Source of the DNA: Deltaproteobacteria bacterium tcs-42
GTDB lineage: Bacteria; Desulfobacterota; Desulfuromonadia; Desulfuromonadales; Geopsychrobacteraceae
Direction: 5' to 3'
Assembly: GCA_002049545.1 (NCBI GenBank)
Contig: LLYT01000003.1
Coordinates: 1 to 64,000, forward strand
Length of the DNA stretch: 64,000 nt
In this document: piece after piece, positions 9,813-20,079 of the stretch
Numbering within the stretch: the first letter of the stretch is position 1
How the letters are laid out: each line of letters opens with the position of its first letter
The notes under the pieces: generated by a model
Told to the model about the DNA's origin: nothing
The model's input: only the letters and a program-made list of their open reading frames with translations
Database searches by the model: none
Position numbers and translations under genes: made by a program

Positions 9813-11011
9813 ATTATCAATATCCCGATGACCGTGGCCATTTTGGTGAATATGGTGGACGCTACGTTGCTGAAACCTTGATGCCGGCACTTTTGGAGTT
9901 GGAACAGGCGTATGCCGAGGCCAAACACGATCCCGAGTTCCAGCGTGAGTTTGATTATTACTTGCGCAACTACGTTGGTCGTCCCAGCCCCTTGTATTTT
10001 GCCGAACGCCTCACCGAAGAGTTGGGCGGGGCCAAAATCTATCTTAAGCGGGAAGATTTAAATCATACCGGGGCGCATAAAGTTAACAATACTGTTGGCC
10101 AGATTCTGCTGGCGCGACGGATGGGCAAAAAGAAAGTGATTGCCGAGACCGGTGCCGGACAACATGGCGTTGCGACGGCAACGGTTGCGGCTTTGTTCGG
10201 GATGGAATGTGAAGTCTTCATGGGAAAGGAAGATATCCGCCGTCAAGCACTGAATGTCTTCCGCATGAAACTTCTCGGTGCCAAGGTGATCGAGGTTGCC
10301 AGCGGGACAGCAACCTTGAAAGATGCCATGAACGATGCTCTGCGTCATTGGGTAACCCATGTTCGTGATACCTTCTATGTCATCGGTACCGTTGCCGGGC
10401 CCCACCCTTATCCTGAGTTGGTGCGGGATTTTCAGTCTGTTATCGGCAACGAAGCGAAACAGCAACTTCAGGAAGCCGAAGGTTGTTTACCCGATGCTGC
10501 CGTCGCCTGTATCGGTGGCGGTTCAAATGCCATGGGGCTGTTTTACCCCTTTGTTAATGATACCGAGGTGAGGCTGTTGGGGGTCGAAGCCGCCGGGCTC
10601 GGTGTCGATACCGATAAGCATGCCGCTTCAATCTCCGCTGGTAGCACCGGCGTGTTACATGGTAACAAGACTTATTTATTGCAAGATGACGATGGCCAGA
10701 TTCAGCATGCCCACTCTATTTCGGCCGGTCTCGATTACCCCGGTGTGGGGCCGGAACACGCTCTGTTAAACGATATTGAACGCGCCGAGTATGTAGCGGT
10801 AACTGATGATGAGGCGCTGGAAGCATTTCAGAAACTGACCAGGATAGAGGGGATTATCTCCGCGCTGGAAACTGCCCACGCCATTGCCCAGGTTATGAAA
10901 ATTGCACCAACCCTCGACAAAGATAAAATTTTGTTGGTCTCCTTGTCGGGACGGGGTGATAAAGATATGCACACCGTTGCCGACGCATTAGAAGAAAGGT
11001 TAAAGGTATAA
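9809..11011 (+). CDS. trpB: tryptophan synthase beta chain
   Basis: [35 protein letters not shown]. Confidence 0.97.
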   Translation: MNYQYPDDRGHFGEYGGRYVAETLMPALLELEQAYAEAKHDPEFQREFDYYLRNYVGRPSPLYFAERLTEELGGAKIYLKREDLNHTGAHKVNNTVGQILLARRMGKKKVIAETGAGQHGVATATVAALFGMECEVFMGKEDIRRQALNVFRMKLLGAKVIEVASGTATLKDAMNDALRHWVTHVRDTFYVIGTVAGPHPYPELVRDFQSVIGNEAKQQLQEAEGCLPDAAVACIGGGSNAMGLFYPFVNDTEVRLLGVEAAGLGVDTDKHAASISAGSTGVLHGNKTYLLQDDDGQIQHAHSISAGLDYPGVGPEHALLNDIERAEYVAVTDDEALEAFQKLTRIEGIISALETAHAIAQVMKIAPTLDKDKILLVSLSGRGDKDMHTVADALEERLKV

Positions 11012-11148
11012 GGTTAAAGGCTACAGGTGAAATGACGAGGTTAAAGTTGCAAGGATAAGGGATAAAGGTTTTAAACCTTCAATCTTGAACCTTGTACCTT
11101 GCCCCTCATGACTTGATCCCTGGGCCTTGAACCTTGCTCCTGTCATTT
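10995..11148. repeat. 22-unit 7-nt-phased repeat array, purine-rich then pyrimidine-rich (inverted)
   Basis: aaaggtt aaaggta taaggtt aaaggct acaggtg ... aaggttt|taaacct ... tgaacct tgtacct tgcccct ... tgggcct tgaacct tgctcct gtcattt; pivot AAGGTTTTAAACCTT at 11065-11079. Confidence 0.75.
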
Positions 11149-12417
11149 ATGAAATTTAACGAGTTAAATCTTCCGGATGTCGTCCGGCAGGGGATTTCCG
11201 CCGCTGGTTTTGAATCTCTGACCCCGGTACAGGAAGAATCGATCCCTCTGGCTTTGGCTGGCAAAGATGTTGCTGCTCAAGCGCAGACCGGCACGGGTAA
11301 AACCGCCGCTTTTCTGATTTCCCTCTTTTGTCGTTTGCTCGATAAACAGCATGCCACCAGCAACAACCCCCGTGCTCTGGTGATGGCACCAACCCGTGAG
11401 CTGGTGGTGCAGATCTGTAAAGATGCTGAATTGCTGGGCAAATATACCGGTCTCAAAGTGCAGCCAATCTTTGGTGGTGTTGATTACGAAAAACAGCGTC
11501 AGGCACTGAAGGATGGAGTCGATATTATTGTGGCGACACCCGGACGCCTGATCGATTATGCCAAGCAACGGGTCTTCTCAATGCACCGGGTTGAGGCGTT
11601 GGTGATCGATGAAGCTGACCGGATGTTTGATCTGGGATTTATCAAAGATCTCCGCTATATCCTGCGTAAGTTGCCCCCCTTTGAAAAGCGCCAGACAATG
11701 CTTTTTTCGGCAACCCTGTCGGGACAGGTGATGGAGCTCGCTTATGAGTTCATGGATCTCGCTGAGCGGGTTGAAATTGCCCCGGAGAAAATGACTGCTG
11801 ATGGCATAGATCAGATTCTTTACCATGTCTCCAGGCGGGAAAAGTTTGCTTTGCTGCTTGGTTTGATGAAGCGGGACCGTGGGATGGAAAGGGTGCTGTT
11901 GTTTGTGAATACCAAAGTGGAGGCTGAGCGGCTGAATGCTCTGCTTTTGGCAAATGGTGCAGCCAGCGCAGTATTGTCGGGGGATATCCCGCAGAAAAAG
12001 CGGATGCGGATTCTTGACCAGTTCAAACTCGGTAGCTTGACCCATCTGGTGGCAACCGATGTTGCTTCCCGGGGTATTCATGTCGATGATGTGACTCACG
12101 TGGTCAATTATGATCTTCCGCAGGATCGCGAAGATTATGTCCATCGAATCGGGCGAACCGCTCGGGCTGGTGCCCGTGGACAAGCGATCAGTTTTGCCGA
12201 TGAAGAAATGGTCTACATACTGGAGGAAATTGAAGATTATATCGGCTACCGAATCCCCAGTGAGATGCCCCTGGACGATGACTTCTGTTTTACTTACAAA
12301 CGTGCCCAGCCAAAACGGAAACGACCTCCGGTGGAGAAACCTGCCGGACAGAGAAAACGCAGACCGCCAAGGCGGCGCCCTAAAGGTAAACCGAAAAAAT
12401 CTGCCCCTAAGGATTGA
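11149..12417 (+). CDS. DEAD-box ATP-dependent RNA helicase (RhlB/RhlE-like)
   Basis: AQTGTGKT, PTRELV, DEAD, SAT, HRIGRTAR motifs; basic C-terminal tail. Confidence 0.95.
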   Translation: MKFNELNLPDVVRQGISAAGFESLTPVQEESIPLALAGKDVAAQAQTGTGKTAAFLISLFCRLLDKQHATSNNPRALVMAPTRELVVQICKDAELLGKYTGLKVQPIFGGVDYEKQRQALKDGVDIIVATPGRLIDYAKQRVFSMHRVEALVIDEADRMFDLGFIKDLRYILRKLPPFEKRQTMLFSATLSGQVMELAYEFMDLAERVEIAPEKMTADGIDQILYHVSRREKFALLLGLMKRDRGMERVLLFVNTKVEAERLNALLLANGAASAVLSGDIPQKKRMRILDQFKLGSLTHLVATDVASRGIHVDDVTHVVNYDLPQDREDYVHRIGRTARAGARGQAISFADEEMVYILEEIEDYIGYRIPSEMPLDDDFCFTYKRAQPKRKRPPVEKPAGQRKRRPPRRRPKGKPKKSAPKD

Positions 12418-12582
12418 ATTTGCAGCCAGTGCATGGATAATCCGACAGGTTCCCGGGGATTGAAGTGCTTAATTGCCAAGAAAATGATTGAAAACAGGGG
12501 CAATAATCAATTAAACTCACAGATTCGGACCAGTTTTTAAATGATCTAACCACTGTGATGCACTTGCAAAAAAAAGTATTAG

Positions 12583-12755
12583 ATGGCTATGTAAATTTTT
12601 TGTAACTGTTCAGCAATGCCTTGAGGCACCCATTCCAAGGGCCACTTTGCGCCGTTCGTCTGTCGCCGTCCGTGGCGACAGACGCCCTTTCCATGGGTAC
12701 CACAAGCCCCTATCAGTAGTGGTGGTGAATAGTTACAATTTTTTTTGCATAGCCA
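12583..12755. repeat. nested palindromic (MITE-like) intergenic element
   Basis: Outer arms tggctatgtaaatttttt.gtaactgttca / complement of tgaatagttacaattttttttgcatagcca; middle arms cacccattccaagggc / gccctttccatgggta; inner perfect stem gtctgtcgcc-gtccgt-ggcgacagac (12658-12683). Confidence 0.7.
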
Positions 12756-12777
12756 GCAACCACTTAAGTCTACAGAA

Positions 12778-13593
12778 ATGGTTAAAATGTCACGGATTGC
12801 AACAACTTTTGCAGCACTGAAACAACGTCGGGAAACAGCTCTGATTCCGTTTGTGACGGCGGGGGATCCCGATCTGGATGCTACCGCAGAATTGATTCTG
12901 ACTTTGGCTGATGCGGGGGCCGATCTGATTGAACTGGGAGTCCCTTTTTCCGATCCCATGGCTGATGGGCCAACGATTCAGGCTGCGTCAGAGCGTGCAC
13001 TGGCGGCTGGTACAACCCTTGCCGGGGTTCTGCAACTGGTGACTCAGGTGAGGAAAAAGACCCAAACCCCATTGATTCTCATGGGGTATTACAATCCCGT
13101 ATTCTGTTACGGGGCTGAACAGTTTGTTCGGGACGCTGCTGCGGCCGGCGTCGATGCGCTATTGCTGGTTGATTTGCCTCCTGAGGAGAGCGGTGAGATC
13201 AGTGCGGTGATGCGGGAGTCCGGGATTGATTTGGTCACCTTGCTGGCACCGACAACCCCACCCGAGCGAATGAAACGTCTGGCAGCAGCTGCTGAGGGTT
13301 ATCTCTATTATGTTTCGATGACGGGGGTGACGGGGGGGCAAAAAATTTCTCCCGAAGCTATCCGGGTTGCCGTTGAGGAGCTCAAAAAAGTGGCAGCTGT
13401 CCCGGTTGCGGTCGGTTTTGGCATTACCACTGCTGAGGATGCACGAGCCGTCGGAGCGTTTGCTGATGGAGTTGTGGTGGGGAGCGCCCTGGTAAAAATT
13501 ATTGAAGAGAACGGGCAGAGTGAAGAGCTGCTGTCCAAGGTTGCAAAATTTATCGTTGAACTTAAGCATGAACTCACCGCCCCTGCAAACTGA
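12778..13593 (+). CDS. trpA: tryptophan synthase alpha chain
   Basis: FVTAGDPDLDAT, ELGVPFSDPMADGPTIQ, VSMTGVTGG; start may be 12778 or 12787. Confidence 0.96.
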   Translation: MVKMSRIATTFAALKQRRETALIPFVTAGDPDLDATAELILTLADAGADLIELGVPFSDPMADGPTIQAASERALAAGTTLAGVLQLVTQVRKKTQTPLILMGYYNPVFCYGAEQFVRDAAAAGVDALLLVDLPPEESGEISAVMRESGIDLVTLLAPTTPPERMKRLAAAAEGYLYYVSMTGVTGGQKISPEAIRVAVEELKKVAAVPVAVGFGITTAEDARAVGAFADGVVVGSALVKIIEENGQSEELLSKVAKFIVELKHELTAPAN

Positions 13594-13649
13594 CCTCCCG
13601 GTTGATGGCTTGATGGTTCAGTTTTGGGTGCAAACTAAAAGGATGTTTC

Positions 13650-14498
13650 ATGGCCTGGTTTCGTAAGAAAAAAGCGTTAACCGCTTCTATTGAAAAGAAA
13701 AATGTGCAGGTGCCTGAAGGGGTCTGGACTAAGTGTAAAAACTGTCAGGAGATTATCTATGCCAAAGAGGTACAGCGTAATCTGAATGTCTGCCCTAAGT
13801 GTGATTACCATTTTCGCATTGGCGCTCGAGAGAGAATCGACCTGATTATTGATGAAGGAACCTTTGTTGAGATGGATGCGAAAATGCGTTCAGTCGATTT
13901 TCTCGAATTCAAGGACTCCAAAAAGTATAAGGAGAGGATCAAGGCAGCGGTCAAAAAAGTTGGCGATGGAGATGCGGTTATCTGTGGTGAGGGGGCTCTG
14001 GATGGTTTGCCCGTTGTTGTTGCGGTCTTCGATTTTTCCTTTATGGGCGGCAGTATGGGATCGGTTGTTGGTGAAAAAATCACCAGGGCAATTGAAAAAG
14101 GGTTGGAAACCAATGCCCCGGTCCTGGTTTTTTCATCCTCTGGCGGGGCGCGGATGCAGGAAAGTATCATGTCGCTGATGCAGATGGCTAAAACCAGCGC
14201 GGCTCTGGCAAAATTAAAAGCTGCCGGGATACCGTTTATTTCGGTGCTGACTGATCCGACGACGGGGGGGGTGACGGCCAGTTTTGCCATGCTCGGGGAC
14301 CTGAATGTTGCCGAGCCACGAGCCCTGATCGGTTTTGCCGGCCCACGGGTTATTGAACAGACAATCCGCCAGACCCTTCCCGAAGGTTTTCAGCGCTCCG
14401 AATATCTGCTGGAACATGGGATGGTTGATATGATTATTCCGCGTAAAGAGATGAAACGGAAGCTCTCTGAGTTGCTGCGAATTTTCACCAGAAACTGA
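13650..14498 (+). CDS. accD: acetyl-CoA carboxylase carboxyltransferase subunit beta
   Basis: N-terminal zinc ribbon [38 protein letters not shown]. Confidence 0.97.
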   Translation: MAWFRKKKALTASIEKKNVQVPEGVWTKCKNCQEIIYAKEVQRNLNVCPKCDYHFRIGARERIDLIIDEGTFVEMDAKMRSVDFLEFKDSKKYKERIKAAVKKVGDGDAVICGEGALDGLPVVVAVFDFSFMGGSMGSVVGEKITRAIEKGLETNAPVLVFSSSGGARMQESIMSLMQMAKTSAALAKLKAAGIPFISVLTDPTTGGVTASFAMLGDLNVAEPRALIGFAGPRVIEQTIRQTLPEGFQRSEYLLEHGMVDMIIPRKEMKRKLSELLRIFTRN

Positions 14499-14529
14499 TG
14501 GTTTGGCCATCTTGTGATGTCAAAAGAAT

Positions 14530-15813
14530 ATGTTGGCTGCTAACTATCGAGATAGCTTGAATTATCTCTACTCGCTACAGCTTTTTGGGATTAAACTCGG
14601 GCTGGAAAATATCCGGGAGCTCTTGTCCCGGGTTGGGAGCCCACAAGATAGTCTGCGGATTATTCACATTGCCGGAACCAATGGTAAAGGATCCACGGCC
14701 GCCGCTCTTGCCAGCATATTTCATGCTGCGAGGATTCCAGCGGGGCTGTATACTTCGCCCCATCTCCATAGTTTTACTGAACGAATCAGAATTGATTCTC
14801 AGCAGATCGCAGAAGCTGAGGTTGTTGAGCTGATTGAGGTATTGCGTCCGCATGCTGAAGCATTGCGGACAACTTTTTTTGAGTTTACGACAGCTATGGC
14901 GTTGCTCTCTTTCCAGCGCCACGGGGTTCACTGGGCCATTCTCGAAACCGGGCTCGGCGGCAGGCTGGATGCGACCAACGTGGTCACTCCGGAACTCTGC
15001 CTGATAACGCCAATTGCCCTCGATCATACTGCTTATCTGGGGGCGGAGTTGACAGAGGTTGCTGCCGAGAAAGCGGGGATTTTCAAGCCCGATGTGACGG
15101 TGATCAGCGGATATCAGCAGACAGACGTTCAGTCCATTCTGCAACAGTACGCAGAGCAGCTGAGTATTCCCTTGTTACAGTTTGGGCAAGATTACCATTG
15201 GCACAGTGAGGTCAATTCCTTTACAGTTGCTGGAGCCAATTTTTCATTGGATAATATCAAGCCGAAACTGCCTGGTGTTCATCAACAACAGAATTTGGCT
15301 ATAGCCGCCGCCGCAGTGAATTATCTCTCTCAAAACGGCCTTGAAATAGACTCGAGTGAGATTCGGGAGGGGTTGGAGAAAGTCTGCTGGCCAGGGCGGC
15401 TAGAATGGTTGCCGGAACGCATCCTCCTCGATGGTGCACACAACCCGGCCGGGGCAAAAAAGCTTGCCACATACTTGCAGCAGCAAAACCTGACCCGATT
15501 GCATCTGATCGTTGGCTGCAAGGCAGACAAACAGAGCGAAGAATTATTGTCTGAGCTGCTGCCGTTTGTCGGTTGTGTTTACGCAACTCACCCTCCCGTT
15601 GATGAGGCTTTTCCTGCCGGAAAGTTGGTGCAGCAGGCGCGTGAGTCAGGTGTCTTGGCCAGTGAGTATGTTGACCCGGGCATGGCAATCCAGGCTGCGT
15701 TAGAGAATCGATCGGCGCACGAAGTTGTTCTGGTGGCCGGTTCTCTGTTCCTGGTCGCGGCGATCAGGGAGTTTTTGCTTCGGGATGTTCGTTCTCTGGC
15801 TATCACCATTTAA
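14530..15813 (+). CDS. folC: bifunctional folylpolyglutamate/dihydrofolate synthase
   Basis: IAGTNGKGSTAA, ETGLGGRLDATN, LDGAHNPAG. Confidence 0.95.
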   Translation: MLAANYRDSLNYLYSLQLFGIKLGLENIRELLSRVGSPQDSLRIIHIAGTNGKGSTAAALASIFHAARIPAGLYTSPHLHSFTERIRIDSQQIAEAEVVELIEVLRPHAEALRTTFFEFTTAMALLSFQRHGVHWAILETGLGGRLDATNVVTPELCLITPIALDHTAYLGAELTEVAAEKAGIFKPDVTVISGYQQTDVQSILQQYAEQLSIPLLQFGQDYHWHSEVNSFTVAGANFSLDNIKPKLPGVHQQQNLAIAAAAVNYLSQNGLEIDSSEIREGLEKVCWPGRLEWLPERILLDGAHNPAGAKKLATYLQQQNLTRLHLIVGCKADKQSEELLSELLPFVGCVYATHPPVDEAFPAGKLVQQARESGVLASEYVDPGMAIQAALENRSAHEVVLVAGSLFLVAAIREFLLRDVRSLAITI

Positions 15814-15852
15814 CCTCTATTCCTGGAAGTTGTTATTTCTGCCGTTGCCGGA

Positions 15853-17958
15853 ATGACAAAAAGGTATTTTGGGAATCCCATGTTGTTGCGTGCTCTTATT
15901 TTTATCTCCCTTTGTATCGTTCCCGGTCTGGCACTAGCTGCTGATTGGGGGCAGGTTGGTGAGTCAGAACAGCCGGTTCAGCTTGAAGCCGATCAGTTGA
16001 GCTACGACAAAGATGCCGGCCTCTATCGTGCCAGTGGAGATGTTGAATTAATTCATGGGGATCTTGAAGTTCGCAGTCAGACTCTGAAGTGGAATCAAGT
16101 GAGCGGTGAAATTGACGCGGAAGGGGATGTGCAGTTGTTTTCTCCGGATGAAGAGCTTTTCGGCAGCAAGGCTCACTACAATTTACAAACAGGGACTGGC
16201 ACGGTAGAACATGGACATTTTTATCTGCGTGATGAGAATCTCCATGTTCGTGGGCAGAGTATCGAACGTCTCGGGGAACTTGACTATCGGGTTAAGGAAG
16301 GGACTTTTACCACCTGTGATGGCGATGTGCCGTCGTGGAAGTTTGGTGCCAGCCAGCTCGATGTGACAATGGGGGGCTATGCCCGCGCCCGTAACACCAT
16401 TTTTTATCTCAAAAATATCCCGTCCCTTTACTTCCCATATATGATTTATCCGGCAAAAACAGAGCGTGAATCGGGCTTGCTGATCCCGTCGATCGGTTAT
16501 TCTGATAAACGTGGATTTCATTATGGCGGTGCCTATTATCAGGTTCTGGGGATCAATCAGGATGCCACCGTGTATCTTGATTATTTGTCTGAGAAGGGGA
16601 TCGGCAAGGGGCTGGAATACCGCTATGTCTTTGGTCGTGGCAATGCTGGTGAAGCTCGGTTCTATCACATGAACGTCGATAAAGTTGACGGGGTTGAGGT
16701 TGATGAGGAGCGTTATGCCCTGGAATGGCAGCATGCTGGATTATTGCCGGGGGGCGTCCGGATGGTCGCTGATGCCGAGTATGTCAATGATGATGAGTAC
16801 TTTGAAGATTTTGGCAACATCGCCGAGGAATATAACAAAGACAAGGTTCAATCAATTTTTTCTCTGAGCAAAAACTGGGGGAAATATAGTCTGGTCGGGC
16901 AGCTGAAATATACCAAGGATCTTGAAGTTGATGACCCAACGACTTTGCAACTGTTGCCGCGTATCAACTTTGACGCTGCTCGACAGAGGATTGGCGAGTC
17001 TGTATTCTACTATGGACTGGAAACCGAATACAGCAATTTCTGGCGGCAAGAGGGGCTTCGTGGTGAACGGTTGATGGCACGACCGATTCTGGCGGCAAGT
17101 TTTCAATTATGGGATGCTGTTGGTGTCACTCCGGAAATCTCCTACCGTGAGCGTTATTATTGGAATTTAAATGATGATTCAGACTCCGGGCATGGAGGCA
17201 TTGTCGAATTTACCACAACCATCAACAGTCAGATTCAGAAGATTTATGATCGCCCTTTGGGTTTTTCTGGAAAGCTACGTCACTCTGTAGAGCCGGAGAT
17301 CGTCTATAACTATATCCCGGAGAAAGATCAGGATGATCTGCCTTATTTTGATCAATACGATGATATTGACGACGAAAATCAAATCGAGTACGCATTGGTG
17401 CAGCGCTTTACCTTACGCTTCGACAATGTCGATGGAGAATCTTCCTACCGGGAATTCCTCTATTTACGGTTATCGCAGGCTTATGATCTGACCGATGAAG
17501 CCAGCGAACAGAGGTTTCAGGATTTACGTATTGAGGCGCTGTTATTGCCAACGACATGGTTGTCTTTACGTACCGATACCACTTTAGATGTCGATTCGGG
17601 TGATTGGACCAAGGTTACTGTCGAGGGGAAAATTAAAGATCAGCGGGATAATTCATTAGGGGTGGATTATCGATATGATTCAGTCAATGCCATTGATTAC
17701 GGATCGGTTAATCTGAGTGTCGCTTTTCTCAAGCCGGTTTATCTGAATTATCAGCAACGCTATGAATTTTCTACCAATGAACAGCTGGAGCAGGTGATCG
17801 GGATTGAATACCGCCATCAATGCTGGAGCGTGCAATTGACTTTTCATGAACTTCAAGATGAAGATCAAGACGAAGATGACCGTTCTGTCATGCTGACATT
17901 TACCATGCGCGGTATCGGTTCGGTTGGCGGTTTGGATGGTAGCCTGGGTGGGATTTGA
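15853..17958 (+). CDS. lptD: LPS-assembly protein LptD
   Basis: Signal peptide, OstA-like N-terminal domain, long beta-rich C-terminal barrel (701 aa). Confidence 0.9.
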   Translation: MTKRYFGNPMLLRALIFISLCIVPGLALAADWGQVGESEQPVQLEADQLSYDKDAGLYRASGDVELIHGDLEVRSQTLKWNQVSGEIDAEGDVQLFSPDEELFGSKAHYNLQTGTGTVEHGHFYLRDENLHVRGQSIERLGELDYRVKEGTFTTCDGDVPSWKFGASQLDVTMGGYARARNTIFYLKNIPSLYFPYMIYPAKTERESGLLIPSIGYSDKRGFHYGGAYYQVLGINQDATVYLDYLSEKGIGKGLEYRYVFGRGNAGEARFYHMNVDKVDGVEVDEERYALEWQHAGLLPGGVRMVADAEYVNDDEYFEDFGNIAEEYNKDKVQSIFSLSKNWGKYSLVGQLKYTKDLEVDDPTTLQLLPRINFDAARQRIGESVFYYGLETEYSNFWRQEGLRGERLMARPILAASFQLWDAVGVTPEISYRERYYWNLNDDSDSGHGGIVEFTTTINSQIQKIYDRPLGFSGKLRHSVEPEIVYNYIPEKDQDDLPYFDQYDDIDDENQIEYALVQRFTLRFDNVDGESSYREFLYLRLSQAYDLTDEASEQRFQDLRIEALLLPTTWLSLRTDTTLDVDSGDWTKVTVEGKIKDQRDNSLGVDYRYDSVNAIDYGSVNLSVAFLKPVYLNYQQRYEFSTNEQLEQVIGIEYRHQCWSVQLTFHELQDEDQDEDDRSVMLTFTMRGIGSVGGLDGSLGGI

Positions 17959-18012
17959 TTTGTCCTTGTTGAGAGTCTGCGATGGTTCCGCCGTTGGTCT
18001 GCGAGGTGAGAT

Positions 18013-18345
18013 TTGAGTGCTGCTCGCGAGCCGGGAGAGTCCGGCAGAAAAAATTTACTCACCATCTGTTTGCTTATAGTTGTTCTGCTGATGTTCGCCT
18101 ATGCTGTATTCGGTAATCGTGGTGTTCTGCGAATTGTCCAGGCCGAACATCAGAAGCAGGAGTTGCAGCAGAGACTCACCGATTTACAGCAACAACAACA
18201 GCAACTTCGTATAAAAATTGAACGTTTACAGAAAGATAAGACTTATTGGGAGCAACTGGCACGGACGAAGCTTGGAATGGTTCGCGAGGGCGAGCTGATT
18301 TACCATCTCCCGGATAGTGATGCTGAAGAAAAGAGGCAGGAATAA
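18013..18345 (+). CDS. ftsB: septum formation initiator family protein (FtsB/DivIC-like)
   Basis: TM segment followed by Gln-rich coiled coil; TTG start with gaggtgag SD; before argS. Confidence 0.8.
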   Translation: MSAAREPGESGRKNLLTICLLIVVLLMFAYAVFGNRGVLRIVQAEHQKQELQQRLTDLQQQQQQLRIKIERLQKDKTYWEQLARTKLGMVREGELIYHLPDSDAEEKRQE

Positions 18346-18346
18346 C

Positions 18347-20008
18347 ATGAAAGATCAATTGCGGCTGGCAATTCAAACGGCCTTGAAACAATGCTACGCT
18401 GACGGTTCCTTGACTTCTGGAGAATTGCCCGATGAAGTCCAACTGGAGATTCCCAAGAACCCCGAGCACGGGGATTTTTCTACCAACCTGGCAATGACAT
18501 TGGCAAAGCCTGAGCGTAAGGCACCACGAAAAATTGCCGATGTTCTGGTTGCTGCACTCCAGGGGAATCCTCTCTGCGATAAAATCGAGATTGCTGGCCC
18601 GGGGTTTATTAACTTTCGTCTTGCGGCAAGCTGCTGGTATGGTGTGCTCGACCAGATTACCGCGCAGGGGAGCAATTATGGTCGCAGCCAGATTGGTGCC
18701 GGGACAAAAATACAGGTCGAGTTTGTCAGTGCCAATCCTACCGGTCCATTGCATATCGGTCATGGTCGCGGTGCGGTGGTTGGTGATGCTGTGGCTGCGG
18801 TGTTGCAGGCTGCCGGTTTTGAGGTGCAACGCGAATATTATATCAACGATGCCGGAAATCAGATTTCGACTCTGGGGCGTTCAATTTTACTCAGGCTGCG
18901 AGAGTTGCAGGGTGAAACAATCGAGTTCCCTGTGGATGGATATCAAGCCGGGTATATTGCTGAACTGGCGGCAAAATATCGTTCCGAACAAGGTGAACTG
19001 TCGGGTGTTTCTGAAGCGGAAGCTATTGAAAGCTGCGCCCGCTTTGGTGTGGCAGAGGTTCTCACCTGGATTGAGGCCGATCTTAGGGATTTCGGGATAG
19101 AATTTGACCACTGGTACAGTGAAAAAAGCCTTTATGATCGGGCAATGGTTGATCAGGAACTGAATAAATTAAAAGAGAAGGGGCTCTCTTTTACGGAGGA
19201 AGGTGCCCTCTGGTTGCGTACCACCGAATTTGGTGACGACAAGGATCGTGTCCTGGTCAAGTCTGACGGCAGTTATACCTACTTTGCTTCAGATGTTGCC
19301 TACCATATGGAGAAGTTTGACCGCGGTTTTGATCGGGTTATCGATGTCTGGGGTGCTGATCATCACGGTTATATCCCACGTATGAAAGCCATGCTCGCTG
19401 GGCTGGGACACCCACCGGAAGATCTTGAAGTCCTGCTGATTCAGATGGTGAATCTGTTGCGTGATGGTAAGCCTTATATTATGGGGAAACGCTCCGGTAA
19501 TTTCATCACTCTGAAAGAGGTTGTCGGTGAAGTTGGCCGCGACGCCTGTCGTTTCTTTTTTCTGATGCGTCGTTGTGATAGTCAGCTCGATTTTGATCTG
19601 GAACTGGCCAAACAGCAGGGCAGTGATAATCCGGTATACTATGTTCAATATGCCCATGCGCGGGTTTGCAGTATCAATCGTAACGCGGCTGAAGCCGGGG
19701 TGAAAATACCTCAATCGGGAGAGATTGATTACAGTCGCCTGGAGTTAACTGAAGAATTAGCCCTGGTGAAGCAGTTGGCCCGGTTTCCTGAAACGGTTGT
19801 CAGCGCTGCTTTGAGCTATGAACCACACCGGGTCATTTTTTATCTTCAGGATCTTGCTGCCCAGTTTCACAGTTATTATAATCGCTATCGAGTGTTAGTT
19901 GATGACCCTGCATCAAGTCGGGCTCGACTCTATCTGGTGAATTCTGTGCGAACCGTTTTGGCAAATGCTCTACATCTGTTGGGGCTCTCTGCTCCAGAAC
20001 GCATGTAG
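18347..20008 (+). CDS. argS: arginyl-tRNA synthetase
   Basis: FVSANPTGPLHIGHGRGAVVGD, C-terminal DALR region ending SAPERM. Confidence 0.97.
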   Translation: MKDQLRLAIQTALKQCYADGSLTSGELPDEVQLEIPKNPEHGDFSTNLAMTLAKPERKAPRKIADVLVAALQGNPLCDKIEIAGPGFINFRLAASCWYGVLDQITAQGSNYGRSQIGAGTKIQVEFVSANPTGPLHIGHGRGAVVGDAVAAVLQAAGFEVQREYYINDAGNQISTLGRSILLRLRELQGETIEFPVDGYQAGYIAELAAKYRSEQGELSGVSEAEAIESCARFGVAEVLTWIEADLRDFGIEFDHWYSEKSLYDRAMVDQELNKLKEKGLSFTEEGALWLRTTEFGDDKDRVLVKSDGSYTYFASDVAYHMEKFDRGFDRVIDVWGADHHGYIPRMKAMLAGLGHPPEDLEVLLIQMVNLLRDGKPYIMGKRSGNFITLKEVVGEVGRDACRFFFLMRRCDSQLDFDLELAKQQGSDNPVYYVQYAHARVCSINRNAAEAGVKIPQSGEIDYSRLELTEELALVKQLARFPETVVSAALSYEPHRVIFYLQDLAAQFHSYYNRYRVLVDDPASSRARLYLVNSVRTVLANALHLLGLSAPERM

Positions 20009-20079
20009 GATGGCGTCGAAAAATTTTTTTCTTAGCCATCGGTTTTTTGTGAGTGCATCATGAAGGTAAAGGGGAGAGA

